Assembly: GCA_013399015.1 (NCBI GenBank)
Contig: VWZX01010538.1
Coordinates: 124,001 to 188,000 of the forward strand
DNA length: 64,000 bases
Source of the DNA: Galbula dea
Lineage: Eukaryota > Chordata > Aves > Piciformes > Galbulidae
Reading direction: 5' to 3'
The notes under the pieces were generated by a model that saw nothing but the letters and a program-made list of their open reading frames with translations, was not told where the DNA came from and searched no databases. Every line of letters begins with the position of its first letter. Position 1 is the first letter of the stretch. This document shows positions 49,901 to 61,900 of this stretch, one piece after another. The position numbers and the translations under genes were made by a program.

Positions 49901-52900
49901 TACTACAATTAAATATTGAAAACAAAGATCTCAACAATCAAAACAATTTCCAGCAAAACCATTCATGAACAAAGAAAAAATTACTTCTATTCAAAACCTG
50001 AATAACTAGATTTCAGGCAATTGTGTCCATAGCTGGCACACCACCACTTCTGCAAGAGCCAGACATACTGAACCAGAACAAACTGCCCCTGCTCTTCTGG
50101 TGACAACTAGCTAAGGAACAGGAGGAAGCTTTTCTGCATCATGCAAGTTTTGGAGCCAGCTGAGCTCTATCTCACTTCCCTTCTACTATCAACACAATAC
50201 TCACATCACTCTGTGCAGTGCTACTACAGGAACCTCCTTTGCAATTGCATTAGCCATCGTGTTATTCAGGCTTTTCTAACACAGCCTCACTCCTCTGTCT
50301 TAAGGCTCCAAGCAAAGAAACACATCGGATACTGGATAAGCCTTTCTCAATAGTGAGCCATTAAACATTTAAAGTAATGGAAATACTACTCACAGGAAAT
50401 TTGATGCTTTCTCTAGCATTTGGTAAATAGAAAGACACACAAATATATGTATATACACAAAACCCCCCGAGAATCAGAAGCCCTAGGGAGAAAAATTTCT
50501 TTTCCCTTTTACCACCAATCAGGTATAGTCTAAAAAACTTCAGAATATTCCTAGAAGTAGTGTTTTTAGAAGTTATTGTTACATTTGAAATCTGTCTTTG
50601 CAGTGCAATGTACAGTATGTGAGTAGTGTTTCTGATATCTGAATGAACTAAAATATTAGATCAGTCTTTCCTGTGGGAAAGTCTAATTTTAGTAGGTTGG
50701 GTCAGACTGACTGGTGTCTAAATGCTATGAATCTCAAACTAAGCCCATTTTTTTTTGCCTTAGAAAAGGCATTTGAGCACAACTGTGCTTACAGGCAGCT
50801 TTCCCACACGTCATGTTTTCCAATGTTTTGCAAGCAGAGGTTTAGGACATTTAGATTTTCAAAGCAAAAAGGTCATGTTTCTGTGACTTGCCAGTTAAAC
50901 AAACAAGTTCATGTTGAAAACTACACAACAATCCAATCCTGCGTACCTGGCTGTAGAGCTCTACGGAGGACTCTCCTTTAAGTTGATGACCAGTAAGGTA
51001 AGTATTATGTGAAGATTCTATGTAGTAATATGACAGAGGAAACTGCAAGTCCTCAGGATTCTCTTGTGACTCATCATTTTTGGAGGCAAAGTTGTCTTTA
51101 TCCATCAAAAATCTGGAGGTGAGAAGATGTGAGGAAATTTTATACTATGCAGAGTACTTAGTGACTATCATACAAACATCAATACACTGGTGCCATCTTA
51201 ATAGATATGTGTATGTATGTATAAAATTAACACAAATGATTACCTTGCAAATCCTTCAAAAGATAGCAGTCCCTGCTGGCACATACTCACACTGGGTTCA
51301 AATTTCTATAAAAAGGAAGACATTTAAGAGACATATAATAACAATACTTAGAAATATGGCTTTTTTTATATTCTCATACTGCAGTATGCTCACTGAACTG
51401 GCCAGTTAGCATGTAAACCCAGTCTTTTTGTGGATGAAGTGATTAGGTGCCTGCAGTATGCTCATGCTTGTTTTACAAATCACTAAATAAGCATACTAAA
51501 CTTGTAATTGTAAATCATAGAATCATTCAAGTTGGAAAGGATGTTGAGAGGTCATCTAATCCAACCTCCTGTTCAGAGCAGCACTTTGCTGAAATTAAAG
51601 TTCAGAGTCAGCACTTAAGCTGATATTGAAAAGGATCTATAATCAGGCATCCTTCTCTCACCTATTGTGTTTCAACACAGCACACCACCATCTCAGATTA
51701 GAGACTTGTGGTATGTTAACTTGATGTTTCTTTACAATTTTGATCTTTAAAACTTTGCAATTTTTTATTACATGTTGATACTTGAAATGTACAGGTTTTA
51801 GCTTTTGTTAACTGCTAAGTGGGGGCTTAATTTTGGACTACAGAGGAATTAAAAATATGCTATATTCTTTCTAATCCCTTCAGCCATTGTACATAAGGGA
51901 ATGAAATGCCATGTTTGCTCTGGGAAAATTTTTATAATAAAATAAAAATATGTGGAAATAGTGGGGGTTTAAGTTCCAAATTAGGCTTAAGCTCTATCAA
52001 AGGTGGTCATAGACAACGAAAAAACAATGCGCTCCCATGGATGCTTTTCCCAAGTGGTGACATTCCTTTCTGGATAATCCACATACAGCCAATATAGCTA
52101 CTCATTTGCATGTTTGTTTTTTTTCTTTCTAAAGACATCTGTGCAGTTTTATATCCCAGTATTAAATTTTAAATCCAGATAAACTGCAGTGACAGCATCA
52201 GTGTGAAAGGAGATAGCCTCAAAGGCTGTTCTGACTATAAGGCAGACCAGTGCTAGTGGGGAAAACAGAAGTAACAAGAGTTCAAATAAAAGAAATTGCA
52301 AGATGCTTGTATTACAGACCTGAATAATACTGAGGATTTCATCATAGGTGCAGTGTTCTCCTTGGCAATTCACTAGGAAGTCATTTAGCTGCTGAATTCC
52401 CACTCCAAATATTCCCAAAGATGTGCTCTCAACTCCAGTACCATTGGTTACAATACTGGCAGCAGCAATAGCATCAGATATTTGCCTCTGGTTGTCTGAT
52501 AGTTGCTGCCTGCTCTTAATGAACAAACCAAGGTCTGAAACATTCCTAGTCAACAAATCTTAAAAGAAAAAAAAAAAGGAAATATAAATATATGCTAGAT
52601 AATCATGTATATTATATATATTGTGTACAACATAATGTAATACATATTACACATTAATATCTGACTGAATATTTTAGCACTGGCATAGTAAATAAGAAAA
52701 AAAACATCTTGCTTCTACTCACTAACAGAAAAACTATTAAGCATGTACGAAAACAGTGGAAGTTGACTGTAAGTGTTCAATTACTATAAACAAAATCCTC
52801 AAACCTTTAATGTGTATTAACACCCTCTCACTCACTGTCACCCAGGACTCTCTTGCTTCCTCTCACTACGATGTACATCCCAAAAGCCTTTCCTTAGCTG

Positions 52901-55900
52901 TGTACAACCCCATACTCTTCCTGTGCAATCACTGTTAATCTTCCTCCAGCCCCATATGCCAATTGTACTGTGCCCTCCACACAGGGTGCTTGGTAGAAAG
53001 ACTTTTCTCTGAAAGTGGACAAAGCTCCAGACTTTGATTATGGTAACTGGGGAATATAAAGTGAGGCACAGGTTTCCTTCTCCCTTGTCCCATATAAAGC
53101 AGATCTACCAGGAAACCAAACAGGAAAAAAAATCATCAAATGAGACACTGGGTACAGTCTCCTCATTTCTCCTCCCTATTCAGTGTTTTAGCCCTTCCAG
53201 AACTTCTGCAATCACATACAGATCCCTGTGTTGGGCCCAGCCACTCCACAATATGCTTTATGCCCCCACTATGTATGGCCATTGTAAAGAAGGGAACACT
53301 TTTCCTCCCCTTCATTTCTGAACATAGAACTTGTCTTACATCCTGCTAACTAGGTATTAGTGCAAGTATGGCAGAAATACTCAAACTTAAAACTGATAGT
53401 TCTTTATGAAACTGACTGAGACTCTTTTCCTTAAGGCCAGTAACTGCAGCTGTTCAGCAGTCTAACAGCTGTGTTTTCCTCTTTAACAAACCTAAATCTG
53501 GCTGGAATCCACTGCTATTTTCATCAATCTTCAAATTGGTGTAAAGTGGAGCAGGCTCTAAACCAGATCGATTGCAAGGCACAGCATAAACATCAAAAAG
53601 GTCTTTCAGATCCTTGCGGCTACGGACACTGTGAAGAGACGAAAAAGTTCAATTTGTGCCTTTTTATAATCTTTGAGGAATGAAATCAGTACAGAATAAA
53701 AACAGACTTTACCTGAAAGATTTGAAGAGCTCTACAAACTCTACGAAAGTCATGTTACTATCAGATACCATGAAGGTTTGAAACCCCTTCATTCCTCCTT
53801 TAACACGGCCATGCCAGCTGCTGCTGCTCCACGCGCTAAATCAAAAAGAGACTGCTGTAGTTCAGTTATGTTAAATTTCTACTTATGGAAATATTACACA
53901 TTACTGCAATAACACCTTATTTGTGCTTTCCTAAATGTCTTTATTACCAATATCTGGAAGAAGCAAATAAAGTGATATCTTATAAGATGCATAACAAGAA
54001 TCTGTACTTTCTTGTTTCTGAGAAACTATTCTTTTCCCTCAAGACAACTGTAGACTTTGCCAGAATTAATAATGTATATGCATGCTATTTAAAACTCTTC
54101 CACATGCAAAAGGGCCCGATGCTAATGGCACAAATGAAAGCATTCTTGTTTTCCCTTTAAAGAAAACAACACCAGTATTCTTGTAGCACAGACTGTTTAT
54201 GAGGTTCATTGTAGATTTGCTAAGGGAAAAATAAAATGATGTGGAATTCCTTAAAGCTCTGCACTGTCAAAAGAAAATAGTAATATGCTGACTGGATATG
54301 CAAGAAAAACAAGTATCTTCCTAATGCATCTGGGGTTTCTTATATGTGAGATCATTAAAAGTACAGATTTCAAAAAGCATAACCCTTCTCCTTTCCTGGC
54401 ACTCAAATCTCATTGTTTCCCACCGTGGGATTCCCAGATATTTCCCAAGAACAGTCAGGATTATCATCAGATACCTCAAAGACAGGTCAAGCTACTGTCA
54501 TCCTCTTCTTTTAGGCTTGGACAGTAGTCTCTGGAGGCCACTTCCTCAAGGTTCTAATGATTTCCTCCTTTCAGCTTTGTGGGCTGAAGGAAGGAAAGCA
54601 GACTGGAATTTCTTGAGAACAAATGCAGAAAATAATCCTAGAAACAACTAGCTGTGTGGTGCTAATTATTTTAGTTGACTAATACCAAGCCCAAATGATT
54701 TCTTTGTAACTGCAACTGTTAACCTAAGCTGTGCAGTTGAACAAAGTTTTTTAAGCAGAACCAGTACCTTTGCAAAAGCAACATCCCAAAATCTTTAGGC
54801 TACTACAGGATTTACAGTAGTAAGTATAGTTAAGCCCTGGTTTGAACTATCCCTTGAGCAGTATGAACAAGTCCTTGGTGAATTTCACATACTGATCTGC
54901 AATGATGGGCTGAGCTCTTCAGCCACTTTCTGGGCCTAAACACCAATGAACACACACTGCAGGAAAGGAATCCACCAGCATCAGCATCCTGAAAAGGGAG
55001 GGATCTAAGCAGCCAGCACAAATACCAAGAATTGTCTAGTTTAAACAGTAACTCCAGAAGTTACAGTATTTGCTTCAAAATACCAGACTGCATGACTGTG
55101 TGTCAGACTTTACTGCTCTGTAACATTCAAATCTACAAATCCATTAATATATGAATTCTGCCACCAGGTTCCATACAAGCAGTTCCAACAGCTGTAATGG
55201 AAAAACAGGACCAGTTTGTTGTCCATCATTCCTCAAGACATTTGCAGTCACCTGCTGCAAGCAGTCAACTTTTTACATGAATATGCTAGATGAGATTCAT
55301 GCAATTGAAAACAGTATGTGATTTAAAATTACTTTAAAAATCCCTTCTAGTTTAGTTGATAATGTTCAATTTCTTTGACATCACTACGGCGAGTACTGAC
55401 ATACTGCATATAACATTTTATTTTATTTAGCACTTCTCACTTGGAGGAGACAATGATCTAATTAACTGATCAGGTAAAGTTAATGTACATATTATATGGC
55501 AAGAGAAAGAGAAAAATAACCAGAAACCTCTCTTGCTCTCTTCCTCCTAGACACTACACCACAGCTAACAATCATTTGTTACAAGAAAGCTCAGCTTTCT
55601 GTGCTACAAAGGTTTCTGTTCAGCTTGGTAGGACCCTCTGCTCCCTGATCTCCTAAGATCTGGGTTCTGTGAGGGATCATGCACTTGACAAATGTGCAAT
55701 CCAGATCATGTTCAACACTGCCTCCAACTATGAACTCATGTCACTGTTTGAGTCTAAACCCAGATGCTAATCTAAATGAATAAACTTTGTTGACTCTAAA
55801 CTGTGCAGATACGTACAAATGCATACAAGCACTCCCAGTGGATCCTGTATATTCTGTATTTCCTAGGTTATTTCATTACCTAGGTCATTCCAACTTTCTG

Positions 55901-58900
55901 TTATTTTGGAAAATGAATACTTCATTTCATCTTAACTAATTATGCTACTGACAAAACTGGCTGGGTATAACTAAGTATATGTAAGTATATGTAAGTTGAT
56001 TTTTATGAGATTGCAGAATTAACAACAAATATGGAGCAAAAATGCTCCAAAGGGTTTGTGTTCAGCCTGTGTGAATTCCCAAATTTACTCTGCTTGTGTA
56101 TCATCATTGTTCAAGGCAGCAGATTCCAGGAAGAATATTGCACTGTTCACAGTCTACACATACTACAGCTTGTGGACCACTGCCCCTGTCCGCTCCTCAG
56201 TCAGTTTTATCTATATCCTAAAGGCATTCATCCTGCCACTTTTTTCTGAGTGGGGCAGAAAGGCTCAAATTCACATTCTGCACTGCCCAGCAATTGACTC
56301 AGGCCTGGTTTGGTCCCCCATGGTGCTTGCCTGTCTCTTAAGACATCATTTTCACATTTGGTGTGTGCTCTGTCTGAAGTGGCTGAAATGAGCTGTGGCA
56401 TGTTACTGCCTAACAGACTGGCATTTATTTAATATAACACAAAGCAGTAGAACATGTCATAATTGTGGGTGGATTTCCTAAAGGTACAATCCTTGATGAG
56501 AGTGTGTACTACAAGACAGCGTATTGTAGATGGTCTGAGACTGAGTAAGCTCTCCACCCATATTATCTAATCACAGAACTCTCTGGAGCAAATATTCCCA
56601 GAACAGCACCTAAATTCTGTGTTGGAGGCAATCAGCAGGTTTACTCTAAAAGAGATCCCAGGAGTGAATTAATAAACATACAGGGTGGATCATCAGAGTA
56701 CTTTGCAGCAAGGCAGAGCACGAGCTATTTGATATCTTAGACTTACTGATCACAGTTGAGGCACTGCTGATATTTCTTTCTTTTAGCACATGTGAAGCGT
56801 CTGTATGCATGAAAACTACTGAGCACAGCTCAGACCTAACAAGGGTTTGAAGGGTAAATATCAATAAATATAATAAATAAATAAATAAATATTTTATTTA
56901 TATAAATATAAATATTATATATATAATATGTAATAAATAAATAAATAAATAAATATCAATAAAACTCTCTCCAGTGCTCCAAGTCTCTAAACAGCTCATA
57001 AAAATTGGGTCAAGGTAATGGATCAAACATGTATTTCTGTTCTGAAGATTTCCTCAGAACAGATGAAAGAGCCATACAGCTGTATCCTGGGCAAATTCTA
57101 GTAAGAAGGGTCATATCAAGCTGGGGAAAGCTGTACCAAGTGACATTGTGGAGTTTCCAGACAACTTTGCCAGGGAAAACCTGTCATAACTTGGGGAGGC
57201 CTACAGTGCTGAGCTGCACCAGGATCTGTACAGAAATCCAGGACTGAGAGGATTTAAAGGAACATTAGCTGTCCCCCTGGGAACACGAGTTCTCTGTTGA
57301 GCCTTTTAATCTCATTTTAGAGAACAACAATTACTTTGGCATAAAAGCAAAAAGCAGATTTGCAAAACAGAGAAGCATTTTCCAGAGGGAGCAAAGCAGT
57401 ATTTCTTCAGTTTAATGTAAAAGAAACTGTTCCAATCGTTAAAAAAAAAAAAAAAAAAAAAAGAAAGAAATGTCTTACAGAAATAAATCCTAATCAAGCA
57501 TATTCAAACCATGGTTGTGAATGACAGTAAAACACAGAAAGTAAAGAACATAGTAAGTCTCAGAAAAAAAATGTTAAAAGGAGCAGTTGACCAAAGATGT
57601 CAAGAGGTGGCTCTACTAGTCAAACCCAACTGGGTTAAGTGTTAAAAAATAACAAAACTAAGAAATACACAACGTAATCCATTACACAAGACATGTCTCC
57701 TCAAAAACAATGTTCTACCAGCAGCAGTAATCTCCTCCATTGTTTACTTCCGCTTCCTGGAAACCCCAAGATTCCTACCCATAACCATACCTCAGTACTC
57801 ATTCTCTTAAAAGGCACTGGAAGGTCTCTGTTGAGACTCTGTATGTCATAAAGTGCCATCCACATCCCTCACATATTGGTGGTGTTATATTTTTATTACT
57901 ACAACTGCCACCACCAACACCATTGTTGCTATTGATAGAATTAACACAGCAGTGCACAATGTCACAGCACAATCATACCAGAACCTTTTGCACTGCCTAA
58001 GTGACACAAAAAGGATTAATGTTCATGAAGGAGAGGCCTGTTCCTCCAGTTCCCCTAGACAGTACTGCAGTCATCACCAGGAACATCAGCAAAAGTGAAT
58101 AGTCTCCCAGGCTGGAATTATTTGTGCTGAGAAGCCTCAAAACTGAACACATCCATAACATTTCTGGTGATTTTCATTATACAGAAGACATCTACAATTA
58201 CATTTAGGAGAATATGGGAGCTGAGGAGATAGAGAGCAGCCCTGTAGAAAAGGACTTGGGGGTGTTGGTTGATGAGAAGCTGGACATGAGCAAGCAGTGA
58301 GCACTGGCGGCCCAGAAGGCAAATCACGTTCTGGGATGCATCAAGAGAAGCGTGACCAGCAGATTAAGAGAGGTGATTCTGCCACTGTACTCTGCTCTGG
58401 TGAGACCTCATCTGGAGTACTGTGTTCAGCTCTGGAGCCCTCAAATACACAGGAAGGACATGGACCTGCTGGAGCGGGTCCAAAGGAGGGCTACAAAAAT
58501 GATCAGGGGGCTGGAACACCTCCCCAGTGAGGATAGGCTGAGAGAGCTGGGATTGTTCAGCCTCGAGAAGAGAAGGCTTCGGGGGGACCTAATAGTCACC
58601 TTCCAGTACCTGAAGGGGTCATACAGAAAGGCTGGGGAGGGCCTGTTTACAAAGGCCTGTAGTGATAGGACAAGGGGTAATGGATTTAAATTAGGGAAGA
58701 GTAGGTTTAGATTACATATTAGGAAAAAGTTCCTTACCATGAGGGTAGTGGAACATTGGAACAGGTTGCCCAGGGAGGTGGTTGAGGCCCCATCCCTGGA
58801 GATGTTCAAGGTGAGGCTGGACAGGGTGCTTGGCAACCTGATTTAGTTAGAGATGTGCCTACTCACTGTAGGGGGGTTGGACTAGATGACCTCTGAGGTC

Positions 58901-61900
58901 CCTTCCAACCCTGATAATTCTATGATAATATCTGGAGAAAGAGTTAAACTCCATGTATGTGTAGTTTTGGAACAGCATTCCAATCTGCTTCTGTAAAAGA
59001 CAAACTGAAGCATGTTGCTCAGGCAACTGCTACAAAGCCATCCTCAGATTCATGGTATTTCAGCTTGAATGTCCAGTATTGTTCTACAATATGCTTTAGA
59101 TGTCTATCAAAAGGCTAATGATATTTCTGGCACTGTTTTTGTCAGATTTTGTCAGCTTGGCACAAAACTCACGTTTGATTATAATTTAGAACAGTAACTT
59201 TTTTCTTTTTAAATTAAAGCATTGACCTTGTCCTCACCTAGACTGACTTTTGCTTGAAGACATTACAGGAGAGGAGACTGGTCTTGCTGGAGAAGAAGTT
59301 ATAGCTCCTAAGTTAGGAGATCCAGATGCTGTCAGAGAGTGAGCTCTTCTTGATGGCAAGTTGTTAGAAGGAGAAGCATTAATAATAATGTTTTGATCTA
59401 TGGAGAAAATGAAAGTTTGTAGCACAATTACAATACCTGGCCCAATAAAAATGTTTTTGTCCAAAAGACCTACTTCTTAACATATAGTAAGACTCTAAAG
59501 AGATTCTAGGTTTCTCTCAAGACAGTGAAAAAGATACATTCTAAACAATTCTGAATGGAAAGGAATTGCTACTGAAACTAAATCAATGAACAATCATGAA
59601 TAACTACAGAAATAAATCCAAAAGTTCATAGCATTTGTAGTTTCAGCTGCAAAAGCAGTTTGATATCATAAATGTATTTTTAACACCTAAAAAGTGTCTG
59701 TATAAAAATACTTTGAGCAAAACTCTGAAGGACTTTTAAGTACTGAAGTGATATATCTACCTGGTGGTTCTTGTTCATCAATATCTTGAGGATCTGAACC
59801 ACTTCTATTACGATATTCCTTACAGCTTTTTGCCTTCCGAGTTGCCATTTCATCATCAGTGGCCTCTCCACTTTCTCCCTAGGAATAATGAACACCATAA
59901 TAAACATCCCCAAAACACTACTATTCCTATTCTTTATCAGCCCAATCTGTAAAAAAATCCCCATGAGATAAATCAGCTATTCCTTATGAAACACTCCTGT
60001 AAAGCTGATACCTGTAGAAAAGAGACAATTTAAACAAGGTACATAGTGACATGTAGGACCATTAGGTGTTACCTTAGTTTGACATCACATAGACAATGAG
60101 TGTGCATATCTAAAGTGGTGCAGCTGGTCTTACAATATGCCACTGGAGCCCTACAGAGGATCGATCTTGCATTTGAGGATCTGTGTTACCTGCCCACTAT
60201 AACATATGGATGTTATATCTTCATGTTTTTCTCCCTCCTAGATATTGCTGAAAGTGGTTGAGCCTAGGGAAAGATAGGAGACTGCCAGGTGAACTCTAAT
60301 GTTCCTGTCACCTACAGAAGACAAAACTGTGTGCTAATCTGAGGCAGAGTATATTTGCTGATGTTTTTGGGAAAGAAACTGACACCAGCTTCCAAACAAC
60401 ACTTTGTAAGTTAATATTTTTATTATTCCCAGTATTTTACCTTTATACTATGGTAGCATATAAAGGTCTCAAAAAGACTGTCCCCTTTCACTAGCCCCAG
60501 TGCCCATATGTCCTGAGAATGCTTCAAGTATGAGAAAAGACAACCAACTACTGGAAAACAATAACACCAAAATCCTGAAAGTGTAATAAACAGTTTCAAA
60601 ATTATCATCAAACTGCTTTTCTCTGGTTCAGAATACAGTTGGCTACACAGTAACTGTAGGAAGGAAACAAATCAGCCAGATAAGCAACAAAATATGTAAC
60701 AAAATATTCTACCCTCATGAGTACTTTCTTCTTTTTCTTAGCTGTGCTTATTCCCAGAGTGTTGTTTCTCTGCACACTAGGTTTCTCAGTGCTTTTGGTG
60801 AGAGTTCCTGTGCTTGTGTTTCTTGCACTCCATCGTCTGCCTCCAAACAGTTCAACAGCCTGAGCCAAGGTTGGGCCTTCAAACCTTCCATCCTCCTAGA
60901 AAAATTCTCAGTGTTAACAAAACAAGGAGAATAAGAACAAACACATTTCCTTAAGCAATAATATAAACATTTCTAAGAAACCAATAAAAGTCAAAACATC
61001 AAGAGGAGGCAATTTTTAATTACTGCATGAAAACTAAAGGGCTATTTCATTTTCTAATTTGGGGAAGGGGGTTTAGCCCTAACTCACGTCACTCAGTATT
61101 TGAGCACACTTTTCAAGTACAGTCACGGTTTTTTCTTTAATAAAATACTTATTCCAAACACATGAAGAGCTTTATAACACAAAAAAATTTAATTTCAGTG
61201 TATTAAAAACATGCAAAGTTTGAGAGAACATTATGTGGAGAATCAGATCTTATTGACTCAAACTGCATTACAGAGTTGGAGATTTGGTGCTCATCTTAAT
61301 CTTAGCTCACTTATAATGGAAACGAGTTGCATCACATTAAATTGTTGACACCACTGAACTTTTCTTATACAAAATCACAGCATCTGGTAATCACATTTAC
61401 CTGGTAAAGGCTGACATACTGTTTCCGTAACCACTGCAGTCTTTGATCAGGGAATTTCCTCATTTTTCTCACAGCTTTAGTCAATTCCAGCAATCCATCA
61501 TACAGCATTCTGGCTGTGTATTTTGGAGCAACAAAGTGTAGCAACTTATTATCAGTAGTCTGAAGTCCATAAAGTAGTGTTATACCATTTTCTTCAAGAG
61601 ACATATTACAAAGTTTATTCTGAACACACACAGTGTGCATATCAATGCCAGAGTGTCCCATATATACAGCCTTGGCTGAAAACAAGTCCAAAAAACCTTC
61701 CATCAGTCCAGTATTACCAAGAAACTGGTATTTACCAAGTTCAGCAGTATTACCTGGAACACTCAGTTTTGCCTTAGCATTTGCAGGGCAAACCGTTGTG
61801 GGTTTTGTCCAAGTCAAAGTACTACTGTCAGGCTGAAGTTGAAGAAAGCAACGTGCTGAGAGATGTGTCTCCTGGTCATAATGAATGACTGTTGCCCCTT

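Larger units (their letters stand above)
53836..59237 (-). other. PLCE1: PLCE1 intron upstream of the EF-hand exons
   Basis: A 5.4-kb intron, the longest complete one seen here. It carries an AAAT/AT microsatellite (56854-56965), a 22-base poly(A) run (57441-57462) and a CR1 copy (58211-58926). I found no exon with acceptable splice sites and phase. Confidence 0.65.

Noticed and set aside
57441..57480. Poly(A) run as the tail of a processed pseudogene
   Set aside because: No coding-like or mRNA-like sequence and no target-site duplication could be recognised upstream.
58352..58846. 164-codon ORF as a host gene
   Set aside because: It is the reverse-transcriptase C terminus of a 5'-truncated CR1 element.
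61577..61836. Plus-strand ORFs opposite the 667-nt PLCE1 exon
   Set aside because: Shadows of the PLCE1 coding exon on the other strand.
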